Part shown: positions 1 to 13,200 of the stretch, one piece after another
Layout: each line of letters opens with the position of its first letter
Position numbering within the stretch: position 1 is the stretch's first letter
Source of the DNA: Echinarachnius parma
Taxonomy: Eukaryota > Echinodermata > Echinoidea > Clypeasteroida > Echinarachniidae
Reading direction: 5' to 3'
Assembly (NCBI GenBank): GCA_037951105.1
Contig: JBAMJV010001865.1
Span: 62,001 to 126,000 of the forward strand
Length of the DNA: 64,000 bases
The notes under the pieces: model-generated
Databases searched by the model: none
Seen by the model: the letters and a program-made list of their open reading frames with translations, nothing else
What the model was told of the DNA's origin: nothing
Program-made: the position numbers and the translations under genes

Positions 1-241
1 ATGTTAAAGTGGTCCATTAACTTTACATAAGATTATTCTCATCATATTTTCAATATCATAGTGAGAATCTTCGGAATAATATTGATCATAGTTTTATATT
101 TTTTTAAAAGAGCACTGTTTTAACCTCTTCTCTTGTTTGGAAAACAACATCTGGAAAATAAGTTTTCCATTTTGTTTTCTTTTTAAAAGTAAATTTCCGG
201 CAATGATGACTATCTTGGAATATTTTGCTATATTTTTTCAG

Positions 242-1226
242 AACCCTCGTCTCAACCACCTTCACAAGATGCAGGCTTTGAAGACGACCATGAGATGGAG
301 GCAGCAGAGGAAATGTTTTCCTACTTGGAGAAAAACGTCAAAAAGATCTGGAAGATTTGTTTTCCTTTTTTTTTCTTTACCAGTGCTCACAAAGTATACC
401 ACATTAGTTAGGTCATGACTTATTTGTAATATTTGTAATATTTTGTTCTACAGACTTATCTACAGACTTATTGACTATTGCACACGAGATACATGGTCAT
501 GAATGATCAAAATTTGATTATGTTTTGTCAGAACCCTCGTCACAGCCACCTTCACAAGATGCAGGCTTTGAAGACGAAGATGAGATGATGGGAGCAGAAG
601 ATTGAGGAATTCATGAGGAAATGTTTTTCCTACTTGTGGAGAAAAAAAAAGATATGGGAGATTTGTTTTCCTTTTTTTTCTTTCTTTACCAGCACAAAGT
701 ATACCACATTAGTTAGATCTTGACTCATTTGGAATATTTGGTTATGTTTTGTCAGAACCCATGTCACAACCACCTTCACAAGATGCGGGCTTTGAAGACG
801 AACATGAGATGATGGGAGCAGGAGGAATTCATGAGGGAAAAGTTTCTCTAATAACAACCATCTGGAAATGTTTTTTATTTATTTTATTTTTTAAAAGTTG
901 ATTACCAGAAAAAAAAGTTACCAGATAAAAATCTACTGGAGACTGTAATAAACTCAATAAATAATTCAAACTTATGTATCATGATTTGTCAGAACCCTCG
1001 TCACAACCACCACCACCACCACCACCACAAGATGCGGGCTTTGAAGAGGAAGCAGACGAGATTGAGGCAGCAGAAGATGAGGAGGCGATGCAGGCGAAAA
1101 GGGTTTCTCTTATAACAACCAACTTGAAAATTACTTTTCAACTTTTTTGTTTCAGCAAAAAGTTATCTTCTGAAAACTGTAATTATCTCAATAAATAATT
1201 AAAACTTTTGTATTTTGTTTTGTCAG
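242..1226 (+). pseudogene. Four truncated tandem copies of a GSPT1 N-terminal exon
   Basis: Copies begin directly after a TTTTCAG/TGTCAG acceptor at 242, 532, 756 and 993; the intact fifth copy starts at 1227. All begin AACCCTCGTC-like and encode SEPSSQPPSQDAGFED or variants. Periods are about 290, 224, 237 and 234 bp, and flanking intron sequence is repeated too (AATAAATAATT before copies 4 and 5). Copies 1-4 lose similarity before the donor; copy 2 hits an in-frame stop after its acidic tract. Copies 4 and 5 have expanded CCA (proline) runs. Only copy 5 has a GT donor (1371) in the right phase, so the others are most likely skipped fossils. Confidence 0.8.
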
Positions 1227-4200
1227 AACCCTCGTCACAACCACAACCTCCACCACCACCACCACCACCACAAGATGCGGGCTTTGAAGAGGATGCAGAC
1301 GACATGGAGGCAGCAGAAGATGAGGAGGCGATGCAGGAGGAGTCGCCCGATCCAGAAGCAGACGAAGAAGGTAATGGTCGACGAAATTTTATGTAGAAAA
1401 AAAAAAATATTAAAAAAACAAACAGATTACCACTACTTCAGTTGAAGAAAACAACCCTTTTCAATCATGTTTCCTTTTAATTCTACAAAATGTAGTTTTA
1501 TTTTTAATAGCTAAATTGATATATTTGACGTTCAAATTAATTAAAAAATAAAAACTTGAATAATGTTATCATTTATGAAACCTATTAGCGTAATCTCTAC
1601 TGGTCCCTAAAATACTCTGGCTATGGTCTTTTGAAAATACATGTAATACTGAAGTCAAATGGATGATTAAACCTAGGCTAAATATAAACTGTTTTGCCTT
1701 GTGGTCCAGTTGGGCAAGTGAAAATAAGATTAGTGGACAAAAAGCCTGGTGGCTTCAAACAAAGCAACATTAAAATTATGTTACATTAAGTTGCCCATTT
1801 GGCCATTTGGTGGCCCATAGCTAATTTTGGGCCTGTGCTAATATTGAGCATTGGTAATACAGTGGAACCTCTTTATAACGAACTCTATTATAATGAGGTA
1901 CATATCACAGGTCCAGATTCTATGTATTTTATTATTTTTAAGCCCTGATACAACAAGATATCTGATATATCAAGGTAAATTCAATGGGCCCGAGGTGCTC
2001 GTTATAACGAGGTTTCACTGTACTATGGTAAAATTGTCAACAAAAAAGCTTCCAATCTGTAATGTTTTTCTCCAACAGACAATGGTCCAATGAAAGCAGT
2101 CATCGCCACAAAGCCTTCCAAGCTTGTTGTCCAGGAGGAGGAACCAGAGGCTAAGAAGGAACACGTCAACGTAGTCTTTATTGGGCACGTCGGTAAGTGT
2201 ATCTGACTCATCAAATTTGACTCGTCAAATTGCGTTTTTCTGGCCTTCAAAAAACTTATATGAATCAAGTTGTACATGTATCATTTTAAAGCTGAAATCC
2301 TAGAGAATTCATAACGCTAAAAATCTCAATTTTGATATTTCCGATGAAATACCGAAAGTGTTAAGAGAAGGTCACATATTAAAAAGAAACAACAGGTAAA
2401 CACGGACGCCTAATTGCCACATTTACTCTAGCGGGGCGGTAAGGTTATGATTTTTGCGCTCCTGATCACTCCCAGCCTGTTCGCTTTGATTGTTTGCATG
2501 AAGTTGGCCGAGCTCCCCCACCACTCTGTGATAAAAACATCCTCAGAACCTCAGATTGTGATATTGTTTTTCTTGATATATGTTGTAACTTGTAATGTGT
2601 TTTAAAGAGAGAGAAAATTAAGCCTCTGAAGAAGATTCTGCTAGGAACGAAAATGTAAACCCTATATTGACTCTCAAAGAGAGAGAAGACAAATTCTTAA
2701 TTATAATTACTTCATTCCCATGTTAATATCTGGACTGTTAAATTTTTGAGTTAGGAAAAGATACCACAATCACAATTGTTTACAACAGGTTACCAGCAAT
2801 ACAGTGTCCAGGATGATCCAGGACGTAATTTGGCTGATGACATTGACAGACTATACTATGACTGAGGGCACATTGTCCTGATGCTTATAATAAGAACTCA
2901 AGGGATTGACTGGATAATGAAAGAAAACCAGTAGAATATATCCCAGGGAACCATAGCAACGAGACAATAGGTCTGCTGGTGCAAAGTGGGTTAACTGGTT
3001 ACCGGTAGTCTTTGTCTTTTTAGGCCTGGCTCAAGTTGAGCCACTGATGAGAATTCGGGCCAATGATTTTTTATTATTTTGTTTTGTTTTTTGGTGGGGA
3101 TGATAAGGGAGATTGCCAGTCCTTGAGATACAGGTCCGAGGTCGGCACTGTAGCAGATTGACTGTAGTTATGAATAAGCTTAGTTATGAATGACTCATTG
3201 TATTCAACAGATAGTGAACTGTCAATGTTTATTTTTGTACGCATGAGTATATGATTCATAATCTACCTTTCAATTTGGGGACAAACTTGACATTTTGATG
3301 AACTCCATTTAAAGGCACACGTGGCCATGAATGTCATGCCATGGTCCGACTTGAAAGGTTTCAGCAGGGCTCAAAACTAGCACTTGCCCTATTGCCCGGG
3401 GCAAGTGAAAATTTGTGTCGGGCAAGTAAAATATTATAAATACCCTAGTTTGGTTGCCCCATTGGGCAACTAAATCATTGGTCAACTGTGATAGAATAAT
3501 GCAATTCCTTAGGTTGAAATCTCCTCTAGAAGTAAATGGCAAGTAAACTTTGAAAAGTTATGATTTGACTCGGGGGGGGGGGGGGAAGTTAGTGTGGAGG
3601 CTTGGTTCAGCGTTATGCTATGGATACAAAAACTGTTTGTTTAGTGTCTAGAAGTTAAAAAGAAGTCTGTAAAAAAGGCAGAAATCTTTACAACCTGTGT
3701 AACCATATTATATTTGATTGACGGCAAGCTAGCACCTAGCAGTCTATTAAACTCATACATTGCATCAACCCTTCATCACTTTTTGCACATGTCAACAAAG
3801 TTACTAGATCCCTTTAAACTCATACAAGCCATGTGCTAACCAGCAAATCAATACTAACTGAAAAAGGCATTTAACAATGTGTCCTCAATATGTATGCTAA
3901 TTCTAACTTGAAATTGTTTTTATGCCTGTGAATGTATTGATATATGTTAATCATTTTTGTTTTATTTGTCTAACAGATGCAGGGAAATCTACCATTGGTG
4001 GACATTTAATGTAAGTATTTACTATTTCATCCCTAATGTGTAAAAGAAGACATCAGAAAGTCACTTTTACTTCATTGATATTATCATGCAATATAATGTG
4101 TAGTTCTTATAGCAAATTATAAAATGTTAGTAATGTAAATGCTGTTAATATGTTCTTTGTAGTCAATGGTGGTGAAAATGTTGATGACAGACTGTAAAAA

Positions 4201-7200
4201 GATGACATTAATTCATAAGATTCACACCCTTCTTCCAAATGTCCTACTTTCAATATGGTCTGATTTGTATTCATATGAATTCAGTTCCACCGTTCACAGA
4301 ATAACTGTTTGGAGTACAGTTGAGTGTTTATTAATATTATCAACTTTAAAATAATGATAAAATAATGTCTCCTGAATTATTTGTGTTTGCGTGAAATTGT
4401 ACAAACTTATTGTGAATTATTTTCTCCCTTCAGGTTCCTTACTGAGTGTTTGTAATTATTATCGACTTTATAAAAACGATCAAATACTATCTCCTCCATT
4501 ATTTGCATTTGTGTGAAGTTGTGATTTAAACTTATTATGAATTATATTCCCCCTTCAGGTACCTAACGGGAGGTGTTGATAAGAGGACGCTAGAAAAGTA
4601 TGAACGAGAGGCTAAAGAAAAGAACAGAGAGAGTTGGTAAGATTCTATTGTTACAAAAAACTTTCATTGGTTAGAGAGATTCATATACACGATTTACACA
4701 GCTTCAACTAACCAAGACTAAACAAGACCCAGATGTGATGAATCCAAGTCACTTGGCTTGAGAAAGTCTCCAGTTGGGGACGAAAGCTCGTCGGTCAATA
4801 ATTTAAGGTTTGTTGAAGTTGTAAATAGTGTATATGATTCTATTGTTGTTTTTGTTGTTCATTGTCGGTTGATTCAGTTTGAATATTTTCGCCAATTACT
4901 GAATATTTAAAAAAAGATAATAATTATAAATTCTCAATATTTGTTCTGGATACGTAAGAACCGCTATAAGACCTAACTTTTTAACTTTTCCCGACACAAA
5001 CACACATTCGCTGGTTTTCATTTTGCGGCCCCAGCAAGTGTTCACACGCATTGCAAATCGCGCCTTTATATTCTTGGGTTTTAATATTCGTGAACGCCGA
5101 CTTCAGCTCGAAAACCACAAAATTTAATGCACCGCGAATATTACCATGTTTAGAGTTATATATTGTACTATAATGGATCACTGTCATGACTTCTGAAGGT
5201 ACCTTTCATGGGCGCTAGACACAAACCAGGAGGAGAGGGACAAGGGTAAGACGGTGGAGGTCGGCAGAGCGTACTTTGAGACGGAGAGGAAAAATTTCAC
5301 AATCCTAGACGCCCCCGGGCATCGAAGCTTTGTACCAAACATGATTGGTGGTGCTGCACAGGCTGATTTAGCGGTATTGGTAAGTAATTACAAAGAATGC
5401 GTACCAACTAGCAATGCCATGCAGGAAACCAACACCCGAACAAGTAAATCTTCAAGTAAATTGAATTGAATCAATTTTTACTTTCCACTTTCATAAAAAC
5501 CAGGCAAATACAATATGCACATGTACAAATTAACATAAATCATTTCACGAATAAGTACAAAGTAAGTTTGATAAAAAGAAAGAGAGAGAAAAGATACAAA
5601 TTATGAAGTGGAAGGATCATCTGGAAAGTTGCAGTGAACTTATGAATAATAATAAATGAAAGATAATAGTTTTAGTAGTCCAGTCCACCAGAAATTCAGA
5701 AAATAGGTTTCCAAAAACACAGTTTACAACTCATCATCTAATTATTTGTTCATGGGTCTGCAGAAGAAGACTTGTCTAGGTCTGAGTAGGATGTGTCAAC
5801 CTGTCTATAGTAGTGGACACCTCCCTAAAGTGGTAACCATTCGGTCTCCTTTGGTTGCTATTGATTGATTTTACTCTTATTTCTTAGTTAGTTATGTATT
5901 CCTATCAGGAAATATGTGTTCTGATTTTAGCTTATCTTATTTAAAGATTGATTTACACCTTTTTGAAGTTCTACTTAATGCATAAAGTTATTTTCCCTTG
6001 TTTTCTATTCTCCGTAGGTAATATCAGCGCGAAAGGGTGAATTTGAGACCGGTTTTGAAAGGGGAGGACAGACGAGGGAGCACGCAATGTTGGCCAAGAC
6101 GGCGGGCGTCAAGCATCTTGTCATTCTTATCAATAAAATGGATGACCAAACGGTCTTATGGTCCAAAGAAAGGTACTACTTGATGCTTACTTGCAACCAA
6201 TACATTGGCCTGTATTCACAAAGGAGGTTTGTAGGAGGTTTGTACAAACCATGGTTTGACGATGGTTTACATCTATGGAATGCTGCTCGCATACCGTAAA
6301 TTGTAAATCAACATTGTTAACAAGTATGGAGTTTACATTCCTTCTCCATCAGTTTACAAATGGCATTCCATAGATGTAAACCTTGGTCAAACCATGGTTT
6401 GTACAAGGGTCATTCCATGTCAAATCACCCAAAAAAAGTGAAAATTTTCATCGCACCCCCTCCGAATTTGCTAATATTTGGTATGTATGATATTTCAACC
6501 TTTTAAAGCTCAAATATTTAATTTTTAGCCCAATCCGCCCAACGGATTTGGCGCTATGGTCGATTCTTATGGGGGAGTTTTGTAAGAAATGGGCGTTGGC
6601 ACCATTTTTCAAATGGCAATTGTCTGTTAACCGTTGGGTCAATTTATGTTGTGATGGTGTCATTGGACTGGGGATGTTATATGCAATCCATTTATGCCAT
6701 TTGTTTTCATGCATGAGCGAGTTTGGATACGATAACCTTTGACCTTAGTCTTTGACCTTCCGTTTTACCTCGTGGATCAAATAATTTTGAGAATTTTTTT
6801 GGCTTAAATGTTGTCTTGATATAATTTCTACAACATATGAAAGAATTGGAGATATATTATTTCTTGTTTTTTTCTACAGCCTTGTTTTAAGTTTGAAAAT
6901 TTCATGTAAAATTGAATTATTTTAGACCTACACCCATGTCCAAGAATTCTATAGGGGTGTATTATGTATGAAAAAGACCTATTCAAAGTCATGATTAGAG
7001 GCCTATTCACACCCTGGCTTACCACAGTTAAATAGACCTGCTAATCCCCATACAATAGAAATCCAGACAAATGGCATCTATTGATGTTGCAGTGATACCA
7101 CATGTTTCTAACCTGACAAGGGCCCTGGGCAGAATCAATTGTGAGCCAGATCAAATGTTCTTAATGCACACATCTGATTGGTTGAAATGCAGAAAATGTC

Positions 7201-10200
7201 TCCCTCTGCAACAGGGCCTAGGTGTAGTTCTTTTCTTGAATACAATCTTTCAAGTTCAAGTTCAAAATGCAAACTTGTACATCAATCATGAAAGCAAATA
7301 TCTACAGGTATCCCTTTTCAATGAATTTCATGTTTCTATGCATCATAAATTGCAATAGTTTGCAATATTATGCAATAGTTACATGATTTGCAATCTGTAA
7401 AAATTCAAACACAAAAAGTAACTACCCCCTAGACAACTGCTCATAATTTCATAACCAATCATTGTTTCAAGATGTCATCTTACTACAATATTTCTACAGT
7501 TGTTTTGTACATTATGTGTGGAAATGAGAGATGGCTGAATGAGCACAGATTAAAGACAAATGACCCAATTTCAAAAGTCACAAGAACTTGCACATGCCTG
7601 TCCATTTTTTGTGAAACAGCACATACATATGGCTTAATGCATCATTGATGGTTTGTGAAACAATGCCGTTTGATTTTCACACAAAACAACTGTATATTTA
7701 TTGTGGTAAAATGACATATTGAAACAATTATTGGTTATGAAATTATGAGCAGTTGTCTAGGGGGTAGTTACTTTTTGTGTTCAGTTTAGTTGGAAAGAAT
7801 CAGGTTTGAATTTTTACAGATTGCAAATCATGTAACTTAATTGCATAAAATGTTGCATAGAAACATGAAATTCATTGAAAAGGGATACCTGTAGATATTT
7901 GCTTTCATGATTGATGTACAAGTTTGCATTTTGAACTTGAACTTGAAAGATTGTATTCAAGAAAAGAACTACACCTAGGCCCTGTTGCAGAGGGAGACAT
8001 TTTCTGCATTTCAACCAATCAGATGTGTGCATTAAGAACATTTGATCTGGCTCACAATTGATTCTGCCTAGGGCCCTTGTCAGGTTAGAAACATGTGGTA
8101 TCATTGCAACATCAATAGATGCCATTTGTCTGGATTTCTATTGTATGGGGATTAGCAGGTCTATTTAACTGTGGTAAGCCAGGGTGTGAATAGGCCTCTA
8201 ATCATGACTTTGAATAGGTCTTTTTCATACATAATACACCCCTATAGAATTCTTGGACATGGGTGTAGGTCTAAAATAATTCAATTTTACATGAAATTTT
8301 CAAACTTAAAACAAGGCTGTAGAAAAAACAAGAAATAATATATCTCCAATTCTTTCATATGTTGTAGAAATTATATCAAGACAACATTTAAGCCAAAAAA
8401 ATTCTCAAAATTATTTGATCCACGAGGTAAAACGGAAGGTCAAAGACTAAGGTCAAAGGTTATCGTATCCAAACTCGCTCATGCATGAAAACAAATGGCA
8501 TAAATGGATTGCATATAACATCCCCAGTTCAATGACACCATCACAACATAAATTGACCCAACGGTTAACGGACAATTGCCATTTGAAAAATGGTGCCAAC
8601 GCCCATTTCTTACAAAACTCCCCCATAAGAATCGACCATAGCGCCAAAACCGTTGGGCGGATTGGGCTAAAAATTAAATATTTGAGCTTTAAAAGGTTGA
8701 AATATCATACATACCAAATATTAGCAAATTCGGAGGGGGTGCGATGAAATCCATTGGGTGATTTGACATGGAATGACCCACAAACCTCCTACAAACCTCC
8801 TTTGTGAATATGGGCCAATGTCTTTTTAACTGTATGATTGTTTCTATTCCAGTAAATTTCTGTAATTTGCAATAACTTTGCCCTTTTTCCTGTAGATTTG
8901 TTGATTCACACTATTGAATCTTGAGAGATTGGTTTAATAATCTTATCTTATACCTCCATCCACTGGCATGTTAAATGTCATCTTTCACTACTGTAGGAGT
9001 TCAACAGTTAGCTAAACATTTATCTAGCATGATTTCACTTAACCAATAAAAACTTGACATTGTAATATATTCAAACATGCTCTAGAGACCGCCTTCAGAT
9101 CACCTCGGGGCGAATTAGCCCCTGAAAAATCATAAAAGAGCCTCTGTCAATTTTCATACAGTTTAAAGGGACTTAGTAACATTGTCCAAATCCTCAAAAT
9201 AAAATTTTAATTCTAGCGGTTCCCTCATACCTTGTTGTATTCGTATTACCAATAAAATCATGGGACAGGTTTCGGTTTTTCAAATTTCCCTTTCGTTACA
9301 AAGATATGTACGATCGAAGTATTCAGATAAGAAAAACTCCTGTGGAGTTTTGAAACCGTGTACAAAGTGATTGCAGTGAGTTAGTGAATATCACTTTGCA
9401 TTTTTGCTCATTACTTGGCCATGCAATGTCCATTTGACTTGAAATTTTCACACAATACCCTGTGGACATATGAGATAACAGCACTATACATTGCATCAAC
9501 CATTCATCACTTTTTGCACATGTCAACAAAGTTACTAGATCCCTTTATTGCTAAACAAATTTTAGAGCGATGTTTTCGGACAGACAAGCTTGAAAAGTAG
9601 CCCCCCAAATACCAAATGCTTGTATTATTTACCAACAAATCAATCTTGACTACCTAGGATGGAGTTTACATGAAAATTAACCTTTGTATAAAGAACTCTT
9701 CTGAGGTCTTCACAGACAGGGTTGACTTTTGATTGAAAAAGAGCAAAGAAAATGGGATTCCAACAGGATTCGAACCCGAGTCCTCCGGATTGCTAGACCG
9801 GTACTCTTACCGACTGAGCTATAGAAAACCCTAGTACAGCGTTCGTCCCTGAACCCCTTGATTTTCATTGCTCGTGTGGTCAGAAGCTATTATGAACCTG
9901 ACATAAACCCGAAGGATAGAAATCAACTTGGGGATATATGCGAGGGATCACCGAAGTGATGCAGCTTTTTAAAAATAATTAATTCAAACATATAAAGAAA
10001 CTGACCAGAAATATATTATGTGATTGAAAGAGAGCAAAGAAAATGGGATTCCAACGGGATTCGAACCCGAGACCTATACTTATACCTTTTCACGCTTATT
10101 GCACCTTCCTAGGTACGATCAATGCAAAGAAAAGCTGATTCCGTTCATCCGCAAAGTGGGCTTCAACCCCAGGAAAGACATTCACTTCATTCCCGTCTCC

Positions 10201-13200
10201 GGTATCACCGGCGCCAACCTCAAAGAGAAGGAAACGGAGCACTGCCCTTGGTACACGGGGCCGCCGTTCATCCAATACATCGACGAGCTGCCTCCACTGC
10301 CGTCGCGGAACTCTGAGGGACCACTCCGGTTGCCTGTCACCGATAGATACAAGGTAGGGTCCCTTCTGATGTGTTAAACTTTCCTTGAATGTACATGTAT
10401 TGCCTACTTTTTAAATGCTGTGTGATATAATGAGTTAAAACAGAGATACGTATTCATGATACACTGGGCTTCCGTTCAACCAATCCATCGACGACCTGCC
10501 TCCATTACCGTCGCGGAACTCCGAGGGACCGCTAGATACAGATAGATACAAGGTAGGTCTCATTAATTGCTTTATAAAGGTGTGATGATGATGGTGATGG
10601 TGATGGTGATGATGATGATGATGATGATGATGTTGATGAGGATGTCGATGATGATGATAATGACGACTACGACAATGATGATGATGATGTAGGGGATTGG
10701 GAGGGCGTTTGCAAGATGGTACGTCGCGTCTGATTTACAATGCCAAAATACTGTAACAATCCTCGAATATGAGTTTGAACTGCGTTGCAAAGTACTAATT
10801 AATGATTTTCTTTTTTCTGTTGTATCTTATTTTTCTCCAGGACATGGGCACCATTCTACTAGGCAAGGTTGAGTCAGGGAGTCTAAAGAAAGGGGGACAA
10901 TACACGCTAATGCCAAATAAGGTAATTGTAATTTTTTACTTATTTCTGCATTGTTTAAATTAAAAGAGTGTGTTGTTATGCAATTTTGTTATATCTCTAT
11001 GCCCATTTCTGAATTAAAACTAGCTAAATTGATGTAAAAAATGGTTTGCACAAGAATGAATTCCTTTTTGCATGCATTTCCATATTTCACATTTTCTTTT
11101 TAAACAAATATGATATTTTAGTATGATATTAATGTCATAGAAGTATTTGTAGTTATCGAATAATTGTGTAATATTTATAATAATGATAATAATAATGGTG
11201 GCTACTTAAATAGTGCACGTTCCGTCTTTCAATGCTCTCTGCGCATCACTATTATGTTATGTAATGTTATGTTTTACACAGTGATATATTGACTTGCCAA
11301 TAGAGCTTAGAATTAGCACCAAAAAAGAGCTGCAGGCCACCATCATGCCAAATTGTACTTTCCCAACTGAATAAACCCCCACCCCCCCAAAAAAAAACCA
11401 CCATGTAATGTTTTCTTTCGTGTGGGCCACATAAACCCAGTTTTAAGCCACAAAACCGGATAAGTCGATTGACATGCATGCCATACTATGGTATAAAATA
11501 GCTAATTTCTATTAAACACTGCTTGCAAATCTTTACCTGTGTTACATTTTTGTTTTATCATCCTGTACAGACAAACATAGAAATCCTTCAGATTATCTCT
11601 GACGAGGATGAAACCACGGCCGCGGGGACGGGGGAGAACGTCAAGATCAAAGTCAGAGGGGTAGAAGAAGAGGTAAGCATCAGTGACCACAAAATGCACG
11701 GGCGTTCAAGGCGATTTGCCAAAACAGCCCCCCCCCCCTTCTAAACCGTACAAGAGCCCTCATAAATTTGCATAGAGTTTTATTCAAAACAAATGTTCTG
11801 GTGCTATTTTCATGCAGGTGAGCTTTAAAAGTAGCCCCCTAAAACACATTTTAAAGGGACTTAGTAACATTGTCTAAATCCTCAAAATAACATTTTAATT
11901 CTAGCGGTTCCCTCATACCTTGTTGTATTCGTATTAACAATAAAATCATGGGACAGGTTTCGATTTTTCAAATTTCCCTTTCGTTACAAAGATATGTACG
12001 ATCAAAGTATTCAGATAAGAAAAACTCTGGGGGAGTTTTTCAACCGTGTACAAAGTGAGTGCAGTGAGTTAGTGAATATCACTTTGCATTTTCGCTCATT
12101 ACTTGGCCATGCAATGTCCATTTGACTTGAAATTTTCACACAATACCCTGTGGACATATGAGATAACAACAATATACATTGCATCAACCATTCATCACTT
12201 TTTGCACATGCCAACAAAGTTACTAGATCCCTTTAAGTTTTACACTGCCCCCGAAATGCCCAAAAAACAAACAAACATATTAAGAGCCCCTGTAAATGTG
12301 CATAGAGTTCAATGCAAAACAAATGTGTGCTATTTTATTAAAAAATTATCCTTTCCTTATGCTATCTTGGATTTTTGATTATCTACATAATAACTACATA
12401 ATAACACATAATTTGAGCCCACTGTGAACGATAGCTGATGTAGTTATTACAATGGCTCATTGAACTCAAGGGTGTCGATAGAGTAAAGGTGTTTGTTGAA
12501 ACAAGAAACCGTCGATGCTCTCATTTTTTTCTATTGTCATATTTCTTTCTATTCCTAGGATGTTTCTCCAGGGTTTGTTCTGTGCGACTTGGGAGACCTG
12601 TGCCATACTGCTAAGGAGTTTGATGCTCAGGTGAGTCATCTCGTAGGCTAATAGATGCCTCCACACTACTGGCCACACTACTTGGCCATTCGGACAAGTA
12701 AAATCATGAATTTTCACATTGTATTTGCCCACAAATAATGTACTTGCCAGCAAAATCTGCAAAATTCAGCAAAATCAGCAAAAATCAGCAAAAATATTCA
12801 TAAATATGAGACCCGCATAAGTAATTCATTTCATATGTATAAAGTTACTACAACTTTTGCTAACAAATCTGTCCGTTTCAATCTCCCAAATGTTTGGAAT
12901 ATGTTACCAAGTACTATTCGTACTATTCGTTCTCATTCTAATTTAAGATTATTAAAAAAATCACTTAAACACCATTTCCTACAAAATTATTGATATTGTA
13001 ATATATACTGTTGATCCTCTTAAATAAGATTATTTGTATTATTTGTTATTGTTGTTGATTGTGAATTATCATTTTTATGCCTCCGCCAACGAAGTGGCCG
13101 GAGGCATTATGTTTTCGGGTTGTCCGTCCGTCCGTCCGTACGTCCGTCCGTCCGTACGTCCGTCCGTCCGTACGTCCGTCCGTCCGTACGTCCCGTTTTC

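Larger units (their letters stand above)
2193..3976 (+). other. GSPT1 intron; no gene seen
   Basis: Intron between the exon ending in FIGHV and the P-loop exon. Contains an interspersed repeat at 3365-3602 and a MITE end at 3747-3825. The rest holds no recognisable coding or RNA feature. Confidence 0.6.

Noticed and set aside
7071..8125. Paired 95-103-codon frames as real genes
   Set aside because: Kept only as part of the palindrome: no start context, no known domain, and two copies that are mirror images give no independent support.
9761..9830. Possible tRNA-Ala(AGC) gene on the minus strand
   Set aside because: Good A and B boxes and a plausible anticodon loop, but the acceptor strands do not pair and a shared SINE body follows, so it is a SINE head.
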